64,000 nt of DNA from Natrialba magadii ATCC 43099 (GCF_000025625.1 NC_013922.1:1-64000), one strand, 5' to 3'; shown: positions 8,745 through 17,968, numbered from the stretch's first letter. The notes: generated by a model from the letters alone, not told the origin. Program-made: numbers and translations.

Positions 8745-9626
8745 ATGGCTCTCGTTAGCGTCGTGTTAGATCTCGCCCTCGTGGTTGCGGCGATGCTCGT
8801 CACGGCGACGCTTCTCATCGTCGGCCCGCGTCGAATCGCGGCTGCGCTCCAGGATGCCCGCTGGCGACTCGAGATGTGTTTGCTGCCGCTCGCGGTGCTG
8901 GCGTTTGTGCTGTTCATTCGGTGGTCGACTGTTGATATCGTTATCAGGATCGAACGCCGCGTGTTCGGAAACAATCTTTCGCCGCATCTGTTCGAATTGG
9001 AGCAGTTGCTCTTCCCGGTGAATCCGGTGACCGTCCTGCAAGCGTTCGCATCGCCAGTTGTCACCGAGTTTTTCGTGTTCGTGTACATCTACGGCTATGC
9101 GTTCTTGCTGTTGTTCCCTTTCATCGCGTACTTCGCGCTCGACGAGATGGATGACCTCTCGACGTTGATTCTGGCGTTTACAGTGAACTATGCGATTGGG
9201 CTGGCCTTCTACATCCTGTTTATCGCCTATGGACCACGCAACTACGACCCGTTGTTGTTCGAGCCGTTGCTCTACGATGTCTTCCCACAGGCCAGGTCGT
9301 TGACGAACCAGGTCAACCAGAACACGAACGTCTTCCCGTCGTTGCACACATCGCTGTCGATGACGGTGTTCTTCCTCGCGTGGTTGACACGCGAAAAGTA
9401 CCCACTGTGGGTGCCGATTTCTGGTGTCCTGGCCATTAGTGTCGGCGTTTCAACGATGTATCTCGGCATTCACTGGTTCTCGGATGTCGTCGCGGGAACC
9501 GCGCTTGCACTGATCAGCGTCTACATCGGCCGCAACTACACGGTTCGGGGTATCCACCGGTCGATCCGTAGCTATCTCGATTCACAGCTTGGTAAGCGCG
9601 GACGCACAGACCAGAAATACGAGTGA
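8745..9626 (+). CDS. PAP2-family integral membrane phosphatase/transferase
   Basis: 293 residues with about six hydrophobic segments. Two catalytic blocks are visible: PSLHTS (about residue 200) and GIHWFSDVVAG (about 240-250), the histidine-containing C2 and C3 motifs of PAP2 phosphatases. The first motif (KxxxxxxRP) is not obvious, which is common in the Aur1/inositol-phosphorylceramide-synthase-like branch. A lipid phosphatase or lipid head-group transferase at the membrane is likely; the substrate cannot be inferred. The C-terminus is cytoplasmic and basic. Confidence 0.8.
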   Translation: MALVSVVLDLALVVAAMLVTATLLIVGPRRIAAALQDARWRLEMCLLPLAVLAFVLFIRWSTVDIVIRIERRVFGNNLSPHLFELEQLLFPVNPVTVLQAFASPVVTEFFVFVYIYGYAFLLLFPFIAYFALDEMDDLSTLILAFTVNYAIGLAFYILFIAYGPRNYDPLLFEPLLYDVFPQARSLTNQVNQNTNVFPSLHTSLSMTVFFLAWLTREKYPLWVPISGVLAISVGVSTMYLGIHWFSDVVAGTALALISVYIGRNYTVRGIHRSIRSYLDSQLGKRGRTDQKYE

Positions 9627-9930
9627 GTGTGGCTGAGGCGGGTATGCGTGCACGAGTGAGCGTGAGGCGGGTATGCGTGCACGAGTGAGCGTGAGGTGGG
9701 TATGCGTGCACGAATGAGCGTGAGGCGGGTATGCCTGCCCTGACATCCGCGTTCCACCGTCGTCTTCACCACTCAGTAGCAACGCTTTCCGATCCCGATC
9801 AACCGGCCTTCGATATCAAACCCACCTGCATTCTGTTCCCCACGAAATAGACCGTTATAGCCCCTCTCCGAGCTGTCCCACAGTGAAGGGTGCCAGTATC
9901 CTTATCCCTTGGAGTCTCCTAGTCATCGAT
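9627..9930. other. Intergenic stretch between PAP2 and HalOD1 genes
   Basis: 304 bases holding the 29-bp array (9634-9741) and the HalOD1 promoter. GTTATAGCCC around 9854-9863 is a possible TATA element. No gene seen. Confidence 0.4.
9634..9741. repeat. 29-bp tandem repeat, four copies
   Basis: Copies begin at 9634, 9663, 9692 and 9721; the first three are nearly identical and the last decays after about 19 bases. Each contains GCGTGCAC. The array follows the PAP2 stop codon directly. Because 29 is not a multiple of three, it opens frames in all phases, which are not genes. Confidence 0.85.
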
Positions 9931-10320
9931 ATGTCCTCCCCCGACGATACGTCGCCGCCGAAACCCGGAGTCGAGGATATCGTATCGCCAAGCCAGGCGA
10001 TCATCGAAGCCGTCGCCGATCGAGAGGGAGTCGACCCAACCGAGATCGAACCGCCGGCGTACGACCCGCTGTACACCGTCATCAATCCAGAAGCACTCGA
10101 CTCACTCTTCAGAGACGTCACACATGGCACCAGCGGTCAAACCCATCCTGTTCCTCACGCTACACCCCACGCTGACACCCCGGCCCAGACTGATCCTGAC
10201 TCCGTCGGCCGAGTCGAACTCGAGTACGAGGGATATGCCGTCACCGTGTATAGCGACGGTCGGATCGAACTGGATGACGTGTCGGGTTCGGACGAGTCGG
10301 TTAGTGTTGGGAAAGAGTAG
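9931..10320 (+). CDS. HalOD1 output-domain protein
   Basis: 129 residues carrying the haloarchaeal output domain HalOD1, a small domain linked to haloarchaeal signalling proteins with no proven activity. Hallmarks are SQAIIEAVADREGVDP, then PPAYDPLYTVINPEALDSLF, then the C-terminal strand pair VELEYEGYAVTVYSDGRIEL. A Pro/His/Thr-rich linker of about 25 residues separates the two halves. ATG 9931 is preferred over the open frame upstream because MSSPDD begins the acidic N-terminus usual here. Two more HalOD1 genes occur at 55111 and 56030. Confidence 0.8.
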   Translation: MSSPDDTSPPKPGVEDIVSPSQAIIEAVADREGVDPTEIEPPAYDPLYTVINPEALDSLFRDVTHGTSGQTHPVPHATPHADTPAQTDPDSVGRVELEYEGYAVTVYSDGRIELDDVSGSDESVSVGKE

Positions 10321-10445
10321 TTCTCGTTGTCGTTATCGTTGCCGTTGTCGTTGTCGTTGCCGTTGCCGTTGTCGTTGTTGTGGTCTTGTGTTTGCGTTCG
10401 CGTACGTGTTCGTGCTCGTGTTCGTGTTCGTGCTCGTGCTCGTGT
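10321..10445. repeat. Simple-sequence tract (CGTTGT- and CGTGTT-type repeats)
   Basis: A degenerate run of CGTTGT/CGTTGC units followed by TCGTGT/TCGTGC units fills the gap between the convergent HalOD1 and isomerase-like genes. It is low-complexity DNA, and all frames across it are spurious. Confidence 0.85.
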
Positions 10446-10466
10446 CCACCTCACCTCCAACCCGTA

Positions 10467-11435
10467 CTACTCTGCCCAGTACGCCTCCCCGGGTTCGGTC
10501 TCGAACAGCGCCCGCTGGAGGAGGTCGATGGCCTTCTCGAGTCCCTCGCGGGAACTCGTGAGCGAGTCCTCGTGTTCGATGCTGAGGGTGCCGTCGTAAC
10601 CGACCATCCGCAGGGTTGAGACGATATCCTTCCAGTGGGTCTCGCCGTGGCCGTAGCCGACTGACCGGAACAGCCACGAGCGATTCGGTTCGTCGTCGTA
10701 GGCCGTCGTATCGAGGACGCCCTTCTCGCGGGCCTGCGCGTCGTAAATTTTGGTGTCCTTCGCGTGGACGTGATGGATCGCATCACGCTCGCCCAGATAT
10801 CGAATCGCGTCGCTGATCGTAATTCCTTGCCAGTAGAGGTGTGACGGATCGAAATTTGCTCCGATCCGTTCGCCGGTTTCCTCGCGCAGGCGGGCCATCC
10901 CGTGTGGTTCGTAGACCAGCATGTTTGGGTGCATCTCGATGGCTACGTCGACATCGTGCTCGTCTGCGTGAGCAGCGATGTCTGTCCAGTAGTCGACGGC
11001 CACGTCCCACTGATAAGACAGCGCTTCGTCGTGCTCGGGCGGCCACGGTGCCGTGATCCAGTTCGGCACCTCGTCGTCCGGACCGCCCGCTGGCAGGCCC
11101 GAGAAGCAGGTGACGACGCCGACGTCGAGCTGGTCGGCCAGTTCGATCGCTTCACGGAGTTCGGTGTCGGCGGTCGCCGCGCGCTCGTCGTCCGGATGGA
11201 GCGGATTGTTGTGCGTCGCAAGCGCGCTGATCTCCAGTCCGTACTCCTCGAGGAGGTCGTGTACCGCCGCCTGTGCATCCGCATCGTGGAGGTACTCTGC
11301 ACGAGGTAGATGGTCCTGTCCGGGGTGACCGCCGACGCCCGGCTCGAGTGCGTCGACGCCCTGTTCGGCGAGATACGAGAGCGCGCCCTCGAGTGACTCA
11401 TCAGCGAGCGGTGGAGTGTGAACGCCGAGTTGCAT
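10467..11435 (-). CDS. Xylose isomerase-like TIM-barrel sugar epimerase/isomerase
   Basis: 322 residues of the AP-endonuclease-2/xylose-isomerase-like fold. It begins MQLGVHTPPLADESLEGALSYLAEQG, and metal-binding acidic and histidine residues are visible in EMHPN, NFDPSHLYWQG, HVHAKDTK and SIEHEDS, the usual order for this family (Glu, Asp-His, His, Glu). It is the last gene of the sugar locus, 59 bases after the Gfo/Idh/MocA gene, and the pair probably acts in sequence on an imported sugar or polyol. The exact substrate is not inferable; inosose or 3-keto-sugar chemistry is typical for such pairs. Confidence 0.85.
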   Translation of the reverse strand: MQLGVHTPPLADESLEGALSYLAEQGVDALEPGVGGHPGQDHLPRAEYLHDADAQAAVHDLLEEYGLEISALATHNNPLHPDDERAATADTELREAIELADQLDVGVVTCFSGLPAGGPDDEVPNWITAPWPPEHDEALSYQWDVAVDYWTDIAAHADEHDVDVAIEMHPNMLVYEPHGMARLREETGERIGANFDPSHLYWQGITISDAIRYLGERDAIHHVHAKDTKIYDAQAREKGVLDTTAYDDEPNRSWLFRSVGYGHGETHWKDIVSTLRMVGYDGTLSIEHEDSLTSSREGLEKAIDLLQRALFETEPGEAYWAE

Positions 11436-11494
11436 ACGAGACGACGAACGAGAAGCGGCGAGATAAAACGCGGGTGCGGCGGCCGACTGAACCG

Positions 11495-12562
11495 CTACTC
11501 GTCGAACGAAATGGTCGTCTTTGTATCGCTCGAGCGGTAGATTCCGTCGATGATTTCCTGTACCAACAGCGCCTGCTCGACGCTCCCGTTGCCGCCGTTC
11601 TTGCCGAGAACTCGGTCGAAGAACGCCCGTTGTTCGGCTGTGTGGGTATCGTTCTGGCGGGTGTCGATCGACGTATTCTCGAGATGTGGCGAGCCGCCAG
11701 TGCTCGCAGAGTGAATTGTCAACCCGCCCTCGAGCAGGTCGAATCGGGCCGCAGCGTCCGAGCCGTGGATGACGAACTTGTGATTTGCCGGTCGGTTCGT
11801 CGCCCAGGCGACTTCCAGACTGATCGTCCGGTCATCGGTACAGCGGACGAACGCACTCGCCGAGTCATCGACGTCGAACCCTCGCGGGCCGACATCCTCG
11901 CCCCACATATCCAGATAGGCGTACTCCTCGCGCGACCCGAACTCGCTTCGAGCAATGCCAGACACTTCCATGACTGGTGGGTACTCGAGTAGGTAGAGCG
12001 CGAGGTCGATGGCGTGGACGCCGAGGTCGATGAGTGCGCCGCCGCCGGCAATCTGTCGGCGAGTGAACCACGAGCCGCGGCCCGGAATACCCCGTCGGCG
12101 GACGTAGTTGGCTTCGACGTGGGTCACGTCACCGAGTGCGCCGCGGTCGATCCGGTCTTTGAGAATCTGGACGGTGTTCGCAAACCGGTTGTTGAACCCG
12201 ACCATGCAGTAGCTGTCGGTCTCCCGCGCGGCTGTTGCGATTCGTTCGGCGCTCTCGTAGTTGTGGGCGAGGGGCTTCTCGAGGAGGACGTGGATCCCCT
12301 GGTCGAAGGCGTCGACGGCGTACTCTTCGTGGTACTTGTTTGGCGTCGTGATGATCACAGCGTCGACCGTTTCGTACAGCTCCTGGTGGTCTTCGTAGAC
12401 ATCGACGTTGTACCGTCTGGCGAACCGTTGTCTGGCTTCCGCGGCCACGTCCATTCCACCGACGAGCGGGACATTCAACTCGCGGAGGCGCTCGGCGTGG
12501 TACTGGCCGATGTTACCGAGGCCCACAATTCCGGTGTTGATGTCGGAGCGATCGTCTGTCAT
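11495..12562 (-). CDS. Gfo/Idh/MocA family NAD(P)-dependent oxidoreductase
   Basis: 355 residues. The N-terminal Rossmann motif GIVGLGNIGQYHAERL is at about 11-26, with the family signature LLEKPLAHN at about 92-100 and the catalytic-domain block GGGALIDLGVHAIDLALYLL at about 172-191, where the conserved Asp and His sit. It oxidises or reduces a sugar or cyclitol hydroxyl group. It lies in the ABC sugar locus, downstream of the ATPase (97-base gap) and upstream of the isomerase-like gene, so it is probably co-transcribed. Confidence 0.88.
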   Translation of the reverse strand: MTDDRSDINTGIVGLGNIGQYHAERLRELNVPLVGGMDVAAEARQRFARRYNVDVYEDHQELYETVDAVIITTPNKYHEEYAVDAFDQGIHVLLEKPLAHNYESAERIATAARETDSYCMVGFNNRFANTVQILKDRIDRGALGDVTHVEANYVRRRGIPGRGSWFTRRQIAGGGALIDLGVHAIDLALYLLEYPPVMEVSGIARSEFGSREEYAYLDMWGEDVGPRGFDVDDSASAFVRCTDDRTISLEVAWATNRPANHKFVIHGSDAAARFDLLEGGLTIHSASTGGSPHLENTSIDTRQNDTHTAEQRAFFDRVLGKNGGNGSVEQALLVQEIIDGIYRSSDTKTTISFDE

Positions 12563-12659
12563 AGCGGGAATCTGTTAGCCGGTTTCGAACAAGTACACCA
12601 TTTGTCGCTATACCAAACCTTGGGGGCGAACCACCTTTTGTCCATTGGTGGTGGGGGAC

Positions 12660-13847
12660 TCACGTGTCGGCTTCCGTCGCGGCTGGGCCGGAGCCGCCGT
12701 CTGAGGGCTCCGTCAGGCCGTGTCGGAGTGCGTCGCCTGTCGCCGTCTCGAAGAGGTGGATCTTCGAGCGGTCGAGGACGACGTTGACGTCTTTCCCCTC
12801 GTGGATGTCGGTATCCGGCGTCACGCTCATCAGCAACTGATCCGACGCAGTCGCGGGGTCCTGTTCCATCGACCGGTCTGCGGCCTCCGAAAGGAGCAGA
12901 TAGACGAACACCTCATCGCCCATCGGCTCCAGCACGTCAGCTGTCGCCCCCAGTTCGGCTGTCTGCTCGGCCACGCCATCAGCCGTCGCCACGAGGTGTA
13001 CGTCCTCCGGCCTGACACCGAGCGTGAGCGTCTCGCCAACGTCCATCGACGGAACCAGCTCCGGCTCGAACGCCACGTCGACGTTCTCCGACTCGAACCC
13101 CGTCGCCGTGAGTTCTCCCTCCATAAAGTTCATCGATGGCGACCCGATGAACCCCGCAACGAACAGGTTCGCCGGCTCGTTGTAGCACTCGAGTGGTGGC
13201 GCGAGTTGCTGGAGTTTTCCTTCGTTGAGGACGGCGATTCGGTTCGACATGGTCATCGCCTCGGCCTGGTCGTGGGTGACGTAGATGATGGTCGTCCCCA
13301 GTTCGCGGTGGAGGCGCTGGAGTTCGGTTCGCATGTGGACGCGCAGTTTGGCGTCCAGGTTAGCGAGCGGTTCGTCCATGAGGAAGACGTCGGGGTTGCG
13401 GACGATGGCGCGGGCGATGGCGACGCGCTGGCGCTGGCCGCCGGACATCTCGTCGGGCATCCGGTCGAGCATGCCCTCTAACTGGACGATGTCGGCGGCC
13501 TGTTCGACGCGACGTCTGACCTCCTCGTCGTCGTACTTTCGTAACCGGAGGCCGAAGGAGATGTTCTCGAAGACGTCCATGTGGGGGAACAGCGCGATGT
13601 TCTGGAAGACCATCGCGACGCCGCGGTCCTTCGGGGCCAGGTTCGTCACCTCGCGGTCGCCGATGTAGACGTTCCCCTCGGTTGGCTTTGTGAGTCCCGC
13701 GACAGTTTCCATGGTCGTCGACTTGCCACAGCCAGAGGGGCCGACGAACGTGACGAACTCGCCGTCTTCGATCTCCATCGAGACGTCGTTGACCGCGGTG
13801 ACGTCTTCGTAGCGTTTCGTGATGTGTTCGAGTTGAACGCGTGCCAT
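12660..13847 (-). CDS. Sugar ABC transporter ATP-binding protein (MalK/UgpC type)
   Basis: 395-residue ATPase subunit of a CUT1-type sugar importer. Walker A GPSGCGKS is at 36-43, the Q-loop at Q82, the signature SGGQRQRVAIARA starts at 135, Walker B LMDEP at 156-160, the D-loop ANLDAKLR follows, and the H-loop is H192. A C-terminal TOBE/regulatory region follows (about 240-390), as in MalK/UgpC. It energises the two permeases encoded upstream on the same strand, with a 19-base gap from the second permease. Confidence 0.93.
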   Translation of the reverse strand: MARVQLEHITKRYEDVTAVNDVSMEIEDGEFVTFVGPSGCGKSTTMETVAGLTKPTEGNVYIGDREVTNLAPKDRGVAMVFQNIALFPHMDVFENISFGLRLRKYDDEEVRRRVEQAADIVQLEGMLDRMPDEMSGGQRQRVAIARAIVRNPDVFLMDEPLANLDAKLRVHMRTELQRLHRELGTTIIYVTHDQAEAMTMSNRIAVLNEGKLQQLAPPLECYNEPANLFVAGFIGSPSMNFMEGELTATGFESENVDVAFEPELVPSMDVGETLTLGVRPEDVHLVATADGVAEQTAELGATADVLEPMGDEVFVYLLLSEAADRSMEQDPATASDQLLMSVTPDTDIHEGKDVNVVLDRSKIHLFETATGDALRHGLTEPSDGGSGPAATEADT

Positions 13848-13866
13848 AGTGTGGTTTCCTCCGTTT

Positions 13867-15054
13867 TCACTCCTTGAGCGCGCCTGCGGTCAGGCCGCTG
13901 ACGATCTTTTCCTGTGCGATGATGACGAGAATCGCGACGGGGATCACCCCGATGATGCTCGACGCCGCCATCAGGTGATACATCACCTCGTACTGGCCCT
14001 GGTAGCCGAGGATGCCCTCGAGTATCGGGGCCCAGTTTTCCGGTTGGCCGTCGGTCATCAGGAACGAGAAGAAGAACTCGTTGTAGACGGCGATGAACGT
14101 CAACACGCCGGCGGTCGCGACACCAGGAGCTGACAGGGGAATGATGACCCGGAACAGCGCGCCGAGCCGCGTGGTTCCCTCGACGCGGGCCGCGTCCTCC
14201 AGGCCGTCCGGGATCTGTGAGTAGAACGTCGTGAGGATGAAGATGGCGAGTGGCATGAAGATCGCCGACAGGGGCAACACCATCGCGCCGGGCGTGTTGT
14301 AGAGACTGCCGTCGCCGGTAATCGGCTCGAGTGCGACGAACTGCGTGTTGAACAGGTCGTTCAGCGGGATGAAAAAGGCCGCTGGTGGGAAGAACGAGAT
14401 CACCAGCACGAGCAGCATGAGCGGGATCTTTCCGGGGAACTGGAGCCGGCCGAAGGCGTAGCCCGCGAGGCTGGCGATGACCAGCACGACGATGGTCGAG
14501 GCCGTCGCGATCACGAAGCTGTTGAAGACGTACCAGTGGAATGGCAGCACCTGGAAGACCTCGACGAACGCACCGGGGTTGAAGCCGTTCGGCGTGAGGA
14601 TGATGTCCTGTTGTTGTCCTTCTGGCGTCAGCGCGACCATGAGTAACCAGTAGAACGGGAACAGCGTCGTGAACAGGAAGAATATCGTCGCCGTGTAGAA
14701 CATCGCCCGGTAGGCGCGGTCCGGGTTGGAAATCGAACTCGCAACCCAGCGCTGGAACGGGCCGCGGTCAAGTTCGGCGTCCTCGCCCTCCACGAGGACG
14801 TTGCTCTGCTGTTGGCCGGCCTCGGCTGATTGGCCGCCATCCGTCGCCGTCGCACCGTCATCCGTCGCCGTCGCACCGCCATCTGTCGCCGTCGCAGCCT
14901 GTTCGCGGGCGTACGCCCAGTGTTCGGGAACGCCGACGCCGTTGTCATCAGTGCTTGCTGGAGCGTCGGCTTCGGTTTCGGTTGGCGTCTCGTCGGTTTC
15001 TGTGCCGGTCGACGTCTCGTCGGTTTCTGTGTCGTCCGTCCTCTCGTCGGTCAT
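13867..15054 (-). CDS. Sugar ABC transporter permease (MalG-like)
   Basis: 395 residues. A long acidic, low-complexity N-terminal extension (about 1-105, with repeated ATATDGG/ATATDDG units) is followed by six membrane segments. The EAA-type loop is AARVEGTTRLGALFRVIIPLSAPG. The position after the first permease and the C-terminal sequence fit the MalG-type subunit of CUT1 importers. Start ATG 15054 shares one base with the stop of the upstream permease gene (TGATG), indicating translational coupling. The open frame extends upstream inside the other permease and is not used. Confidence 0.9.
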   Translation of the reverse strand: MTDERTDDTETDETSTGTETDETPTETEADAPASTDDNGVGVPEHWAYAREQAATATDGGATATDDGATATDGGQSAEAGQQQSNVLVEGEDAELDRGPFQRWVASSISNPDRAYRAMFYTATIFFLFTTLFPFYWLLMVALTPEGQQQDIILTPNGFNPGAFVEVFQVLPFHWYVFNSFVIATASTIVVLVIASLAGYAFGRLQFPGKIPLMLLVLVISFFPPAAFFIPLNDLFNTQFVALEPITGDGSLYNTPGAMVLPLSAIFMPLAIFILTTFYSQIPDGLEDAARVEGTTRLGALFRVIIPLSAPGVATAGVLTFIAVYNEFFFSFLMTDGQPENWAPILEGILGYQGQYEVMYHLMAASSIIGVIPVAILVIIAQEKIVSGLTAGALKE

Positions 15055-16118
15055 CAGTAGATCCCTCCCTCGGTGTCGCGGAAGAAGAACACGTACACCG
15101 AGATGATCAGCCCGATCACGAGCGCGGTCGTGAACGCCACTGCTGCCGCAGTCGCGAAGATACGCGTCCCGCCGAACATAGCCTCGACGACGAGACACGT
15201 GAGCGACGGCACGGTCGTACAGCCCGCGGTCGACTCAATTAGCCCGTAGACGCGCATCGCGTCCATGGTGCGGAACAGCATCGCGACGAGCAGGGCCGGC
15301 AGGACGAGCGGCAGCGTGATCATCTTGAACCGCTGCCACGGCGAGGCACCCGCGACCCGCGCCACGTCGTACAGGCTCCGGTCGACGCTTTGGAGACCGG
15401 CCAGGATCAACAGCGCCATGAACGCCGCCGACTTCCAGATGTCCGCGATGAGAATGATAATGAACGAGTCACGACTGTCTGCCAGCGGGTCGGCCCCGAA
15501 GACACCGAGCCACTGCATGAGGTCGCTACCGAAGCCAACCTCGGGCTGGAACAGCAGGAAGAAGAGCATCCCCTGAATCACGATCGGCACCGCCCACGGG
15601 AGGATGATCGCGACCCGGACCCAGCGCCGTCCCCGGAAGTCCTGATCGAGCACGTACGCCTGCCCGAAGCCGATAACCGTCTCGAAGAAGACGCTGAGCA
15701 CCGCGAACGCGAGCGTGACGAACAGCGCCTGCTGCAGGAACGGGACACCGAGTTCGACGAACGGGAACGAGGAGGTGACGCCGACGTCCAGGAACTGCCG
15801 GGCGAGTCGCGCGTTCCCCGTCAAAATGTCGACGTAGTTCTCGATACCGACGAACTCGCCGAGTGGCTCCGCCCCGCGCGTCTCGTCCGCCCGCAGAGAC
15901 ATGATGAACGTCATGATGAGCGGGTAGAACGCGATCAACGCGAGCAGGGCGAAGGCCGGAATCAGGAGGAGGTAGGCGTAGGCAGCCTCACTCAAATTCT
16001 CCATCCAGTTGACGACGGGGTTGCCGGTGCGGTCCTGTTCGGTGTCGAGGTCGGTCTGCGTGCCGATCCCACCCTCGAGGTCCCCTGTCTCGGTGCCGCC
16101 ATCGGGTTCACTCACCAT
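15054..16118 (-). CDS. Sugar ABC transporter permease (MalF-like)
   Basis: 354 residues: an acidic N-terminal tail of about 45 residues, then six membrane segments starting AAYAYLLLIPAFALLALIAFYPL. The EAA loop is YDVARVAGASPWQRFKMITLPLVLP. It is the membrane partner of the MalG-like protein. ATG 16118 lies inside the last 11 bases of the binding-protein gene, a coupling overlap, and is preferred to the longer open frame that runs antisense-free but without protein character into that gene. Confidence 0.9.
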   Translation of the reverse strand: MVSEPDGGTETGDLEGGIGTQTDLDTEQDRTGNPVVNWMENLSEAAYAYLLLIPAFALLALIAFYPLIMTFIMSLRADETRGAEPLGEFVGIENYVDILTGNARLARQFLDVGVTSSFPFVELGVPFLQQALFVTLAFAVLSVFFETVIGFGQAYVLDQDFRGRRWVRVAIILPWAVPIVIQGMLFFLLFQPEVGFGSDLMQWLGVFGADPLADSRDSFIIILIADIWKSAAFMALLILAGLQSVDRSLYDVARVAGASPWQRFKMITLPLVLPALLVAMLFRTMDAMRVYGLIESTAGCTTVPSLTCLVVEAMFGGTRIFATAAAVAFTTALVIGLIISVYVFFFRDTEGGIY

Positions 16119-17658
16119 GTCGGGCTGCCACCTCCGATTCGCTACCCTCGAGGCGTCCGGCCAGGTCCTCCATGGCCTCGCTCGGCGACTTCGCGCCACG
16201 ATAGGCCGCGTTCACCTCCTGGAAGATGAGCGCGGACTGCTCGGGCCAGACGTCCGTCACGGGACGTGGCACGGCGTTCTCCCCCGCCAGCTGGATCTGG
16301 TCGACGTAGCGTGCGATCGGACCGATCTCGTCGGGATCGGCCTCCTCGACCAGATCGATGTTCGGTGGGAGAAAGCCCTGCAACTCGAAGATGGTGAGCA
16401 TGACCTCGTCGTGGGTGAACGCCTCGAGTACCTGCAACACCTCGTCGATCTGGTCGGTGTACGGACTGACGGTGAGATTCCAGCCCCCGAGCGCAGCAGC
16501 CGTGCCACCGACGCCCTCGAACTCGGCTTCGTCTTCGGAGACCGCGTACGGCTGTGTGATGACGCCAAGATCTTCACCGAAGGCGTCGTCTTCTCCCGTC
16601 GCAGCGATCGCGAACGGCCAGTTCCGGTTCGCGACCGCATCACCGCCCTCGAACGGGCTGAGTGACTCCTCCTCGGTCCACTGAACGATGGCCGACGGAC
16701 AGATCTGTGGGTAGCCCTCGAGTGCGTGCTCGTCATCGTCCCCGTGAATGAACGCCCGCATCATGCGAATCGCGTCGAGGACGCTGTCGTCGGTGACGGT
16801 GATCGGACGGTCGCCGGCGGTGAACAGGTCCTCCGTGCCACCGAAGTAGCCGCCGCCCCAGGTCGACATGACCTCGTTGAACGTACAGCAGGCAAGCCCC
16901 TCGAATGCGGCCGCCTGTGTCGTGAGACCGTAGTTGAGTCCGGCCTCGTCCTGTGCGTCGGCGACCGCCTGCGAGAACGTTTCCCAGCTCGGCGGCTCCG
17001 TCGCCCAGTCGCTCGTGTCGTGGCCGGCATCCTCGACGAGGTCCTGGCGGTACAGCATCATCCCGAAGTCAGGAAACAGCGGCAGTCCGTGGATGTCGTC
17101 GGTCTCCGGATGGCGGGCCGTCTCGAGTACCTCGTCGAGATAGACGTCCTCGATCCGGTCGACCACGTCGTCGGGGAGTTCCTCGGTGAGGTTCGTCGTC
17201 TGCTCGCGCAGGATGAAGGGAATCGTCCAGCCCGTGTCCATCATGTGGATGTCGGGTGGCGCGCGGCCGGCTTGCAGGGTCGACTGGGCTTCCTGCATCC
17301 GCTGTGCGGAGTCGCTGACGACTGTCTGGACCTCGACCCTGATGTCCTCGTCGAGTCCGACGTCCCACAGCGCCTGCTGGACGTCGGGTTCGTCACCGTC
17401 GGTGTGTAGAATTTCCTCGAAGTCCGTCGCCCCGGTCATGATCACCGTGTCTGGATCGTGTCCGCGGCCAAGACAGCCAGCGATCGTCGTCGCCCCGACT
17501 GCCGTAGTCGCCGAGGCTGCGGCCACGAACGAACGACGGGAGACACGCGTGCCCCGCGTTCGAGACTGGTTGGAATTACCGGCGGAACCAGCAGTGGGCT
17601 GGTCGGAATTACCGGCGGAACCAGCAGTGGGTCTCGGTCCCATCGAACGTAACGTCAC
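16108..17658 (-). CDS. Sugar-binding Tat lipoprotein of ABC importer (family 1)
   Basis: 516-residue extracellular solute-binding protein. A Tat motif SRRSFVAAA at about 40-48 and lipobox IAGC predict a lipid-anchored protein. The mature part has the family-1 pattern (DSAQRMQEAQSTLQAGRAPPDIHMMDTGW, LPLFPDFGMMLYRQDLVEDAG). Ahead of the signal is an unusual tail with an 11-residue duplication (PTAGSAGNS twice), caused by a 33-bp tandem duplication. Starts at 17658 or the ATG at 17643 are both possible. It is the first gene after the TrmB-like regulator and should deliver the sugar to the two permeases. Confidence 0.9.
   Translation of the reverse strand: MTLRSMGPRPTAGSAGNSDQPTAGSAGNSNQSRTRGTRVSRRSFVAAASATTAVGATTIAGCLGRGHDPDTVIMTGATDFEEILHTDGDEPDVQQALWDVGLDEDIRVEVQTVVSDSAQRMQEAQSTLQAGRAPPDIHMMDTGWTIPFILREQTTNLTEELPDDVVDRIEDVYLDEVLETARHPETDDIHGLPLFPDFGMMLYRQDLVEDAGHDTSDWATEPPSWETFSQAVADAQDEAGLNYGLTTQAAAFEGLACCTFNEVMSTWGGGYFGGTEDLFTAGDRPITVTDDSVLDAIRMMRAFIHGDDDEHALEGYPQICPSAIVQWTEEESLSPFEGGDAVANRNWPFAIAATGEDDAFGEDLGVITQPYAVSEDEAEFEGVGGTAAALGGWNLTVSPYTDQIDEVLQVLEAFTHDEVMLTIFELQGFLPPNIDLVEEADPDEIGPIARYVDQIQLAGENAVPRPVTDVWPEQSALIFQEVNAAYRGAKSPSEAMEDLAGRLEGSESEVAARHGE
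17572..17637. repeat. 33-bp tandem duplication in the binding-protein gene
   Basis: Two near-identical units beginning at 17572 and 17605 encode the doubled PTAGSAGNS segment ahead of the Tat signal. The period is a multiple of three and keeps the frame, so this is recent in-frame duplication within a region tolerant of length change. Confidence 0.8.
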
Positions 17659-17968
17659 ACCGCATACTATCTTAGTGGTTGGCTTGCATACGAGCCCTTA
17701 ACCTGAACAGTCGCGTCTTGCAACCGGTGTAACCATTGATTACGAACGACTCTCTCAAGTGATATAACGGAGTTCTTCGTGGGGTCACGGTGGCGTGGCT
17801 CGCGTCTCGAGTAGAGGGGACAGCGCGCAGTGTACGCCATGTACACCATGTACACCATGTCGTGCCCACGTCGCGTCTATGGCCACGCTGAAAATAGCGT
17901 TTGTAGCACCAGCCGTTCGTCTCATTCAGCCGCCGGCCGACTCACAACGACCGCTCGATACCGTCCGC
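17659..17968. promoter_or_regulatory. Promoter/operator region of the sugar locus
   Basis: 310 bases between the TrmB-like gene and the binding-protein gene, both on the minus strand. It contains three tandem 9-bp units GTACRCCAT at 17832-17858. It must hold the promoter of the transporter operon and probably the regulator's binding site. No perfect match to the known Halobacterium TrmB motif (TACT, spacer, GAGTA) was seen. Confidence 0.5.
17832..17858. repeat. Three 9-bp tandem units in the sugar-locus promoter region
   Basis: GTACGCCAT, GTACACCAT, GTACACCAT lie back to back. Short iterated units next to a regulator gene are candidate operator sites (inference). They are located about 175-225 bases upstream of the binding-protein start. 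Confidence 0.6.

Noticed and set aside
9634-9772. Several 65-residue minus-strand frames with repeated HAYPPHAHS
   Set aside because: They are translations of the 29-bp repeat in three phases, not a protein gene.
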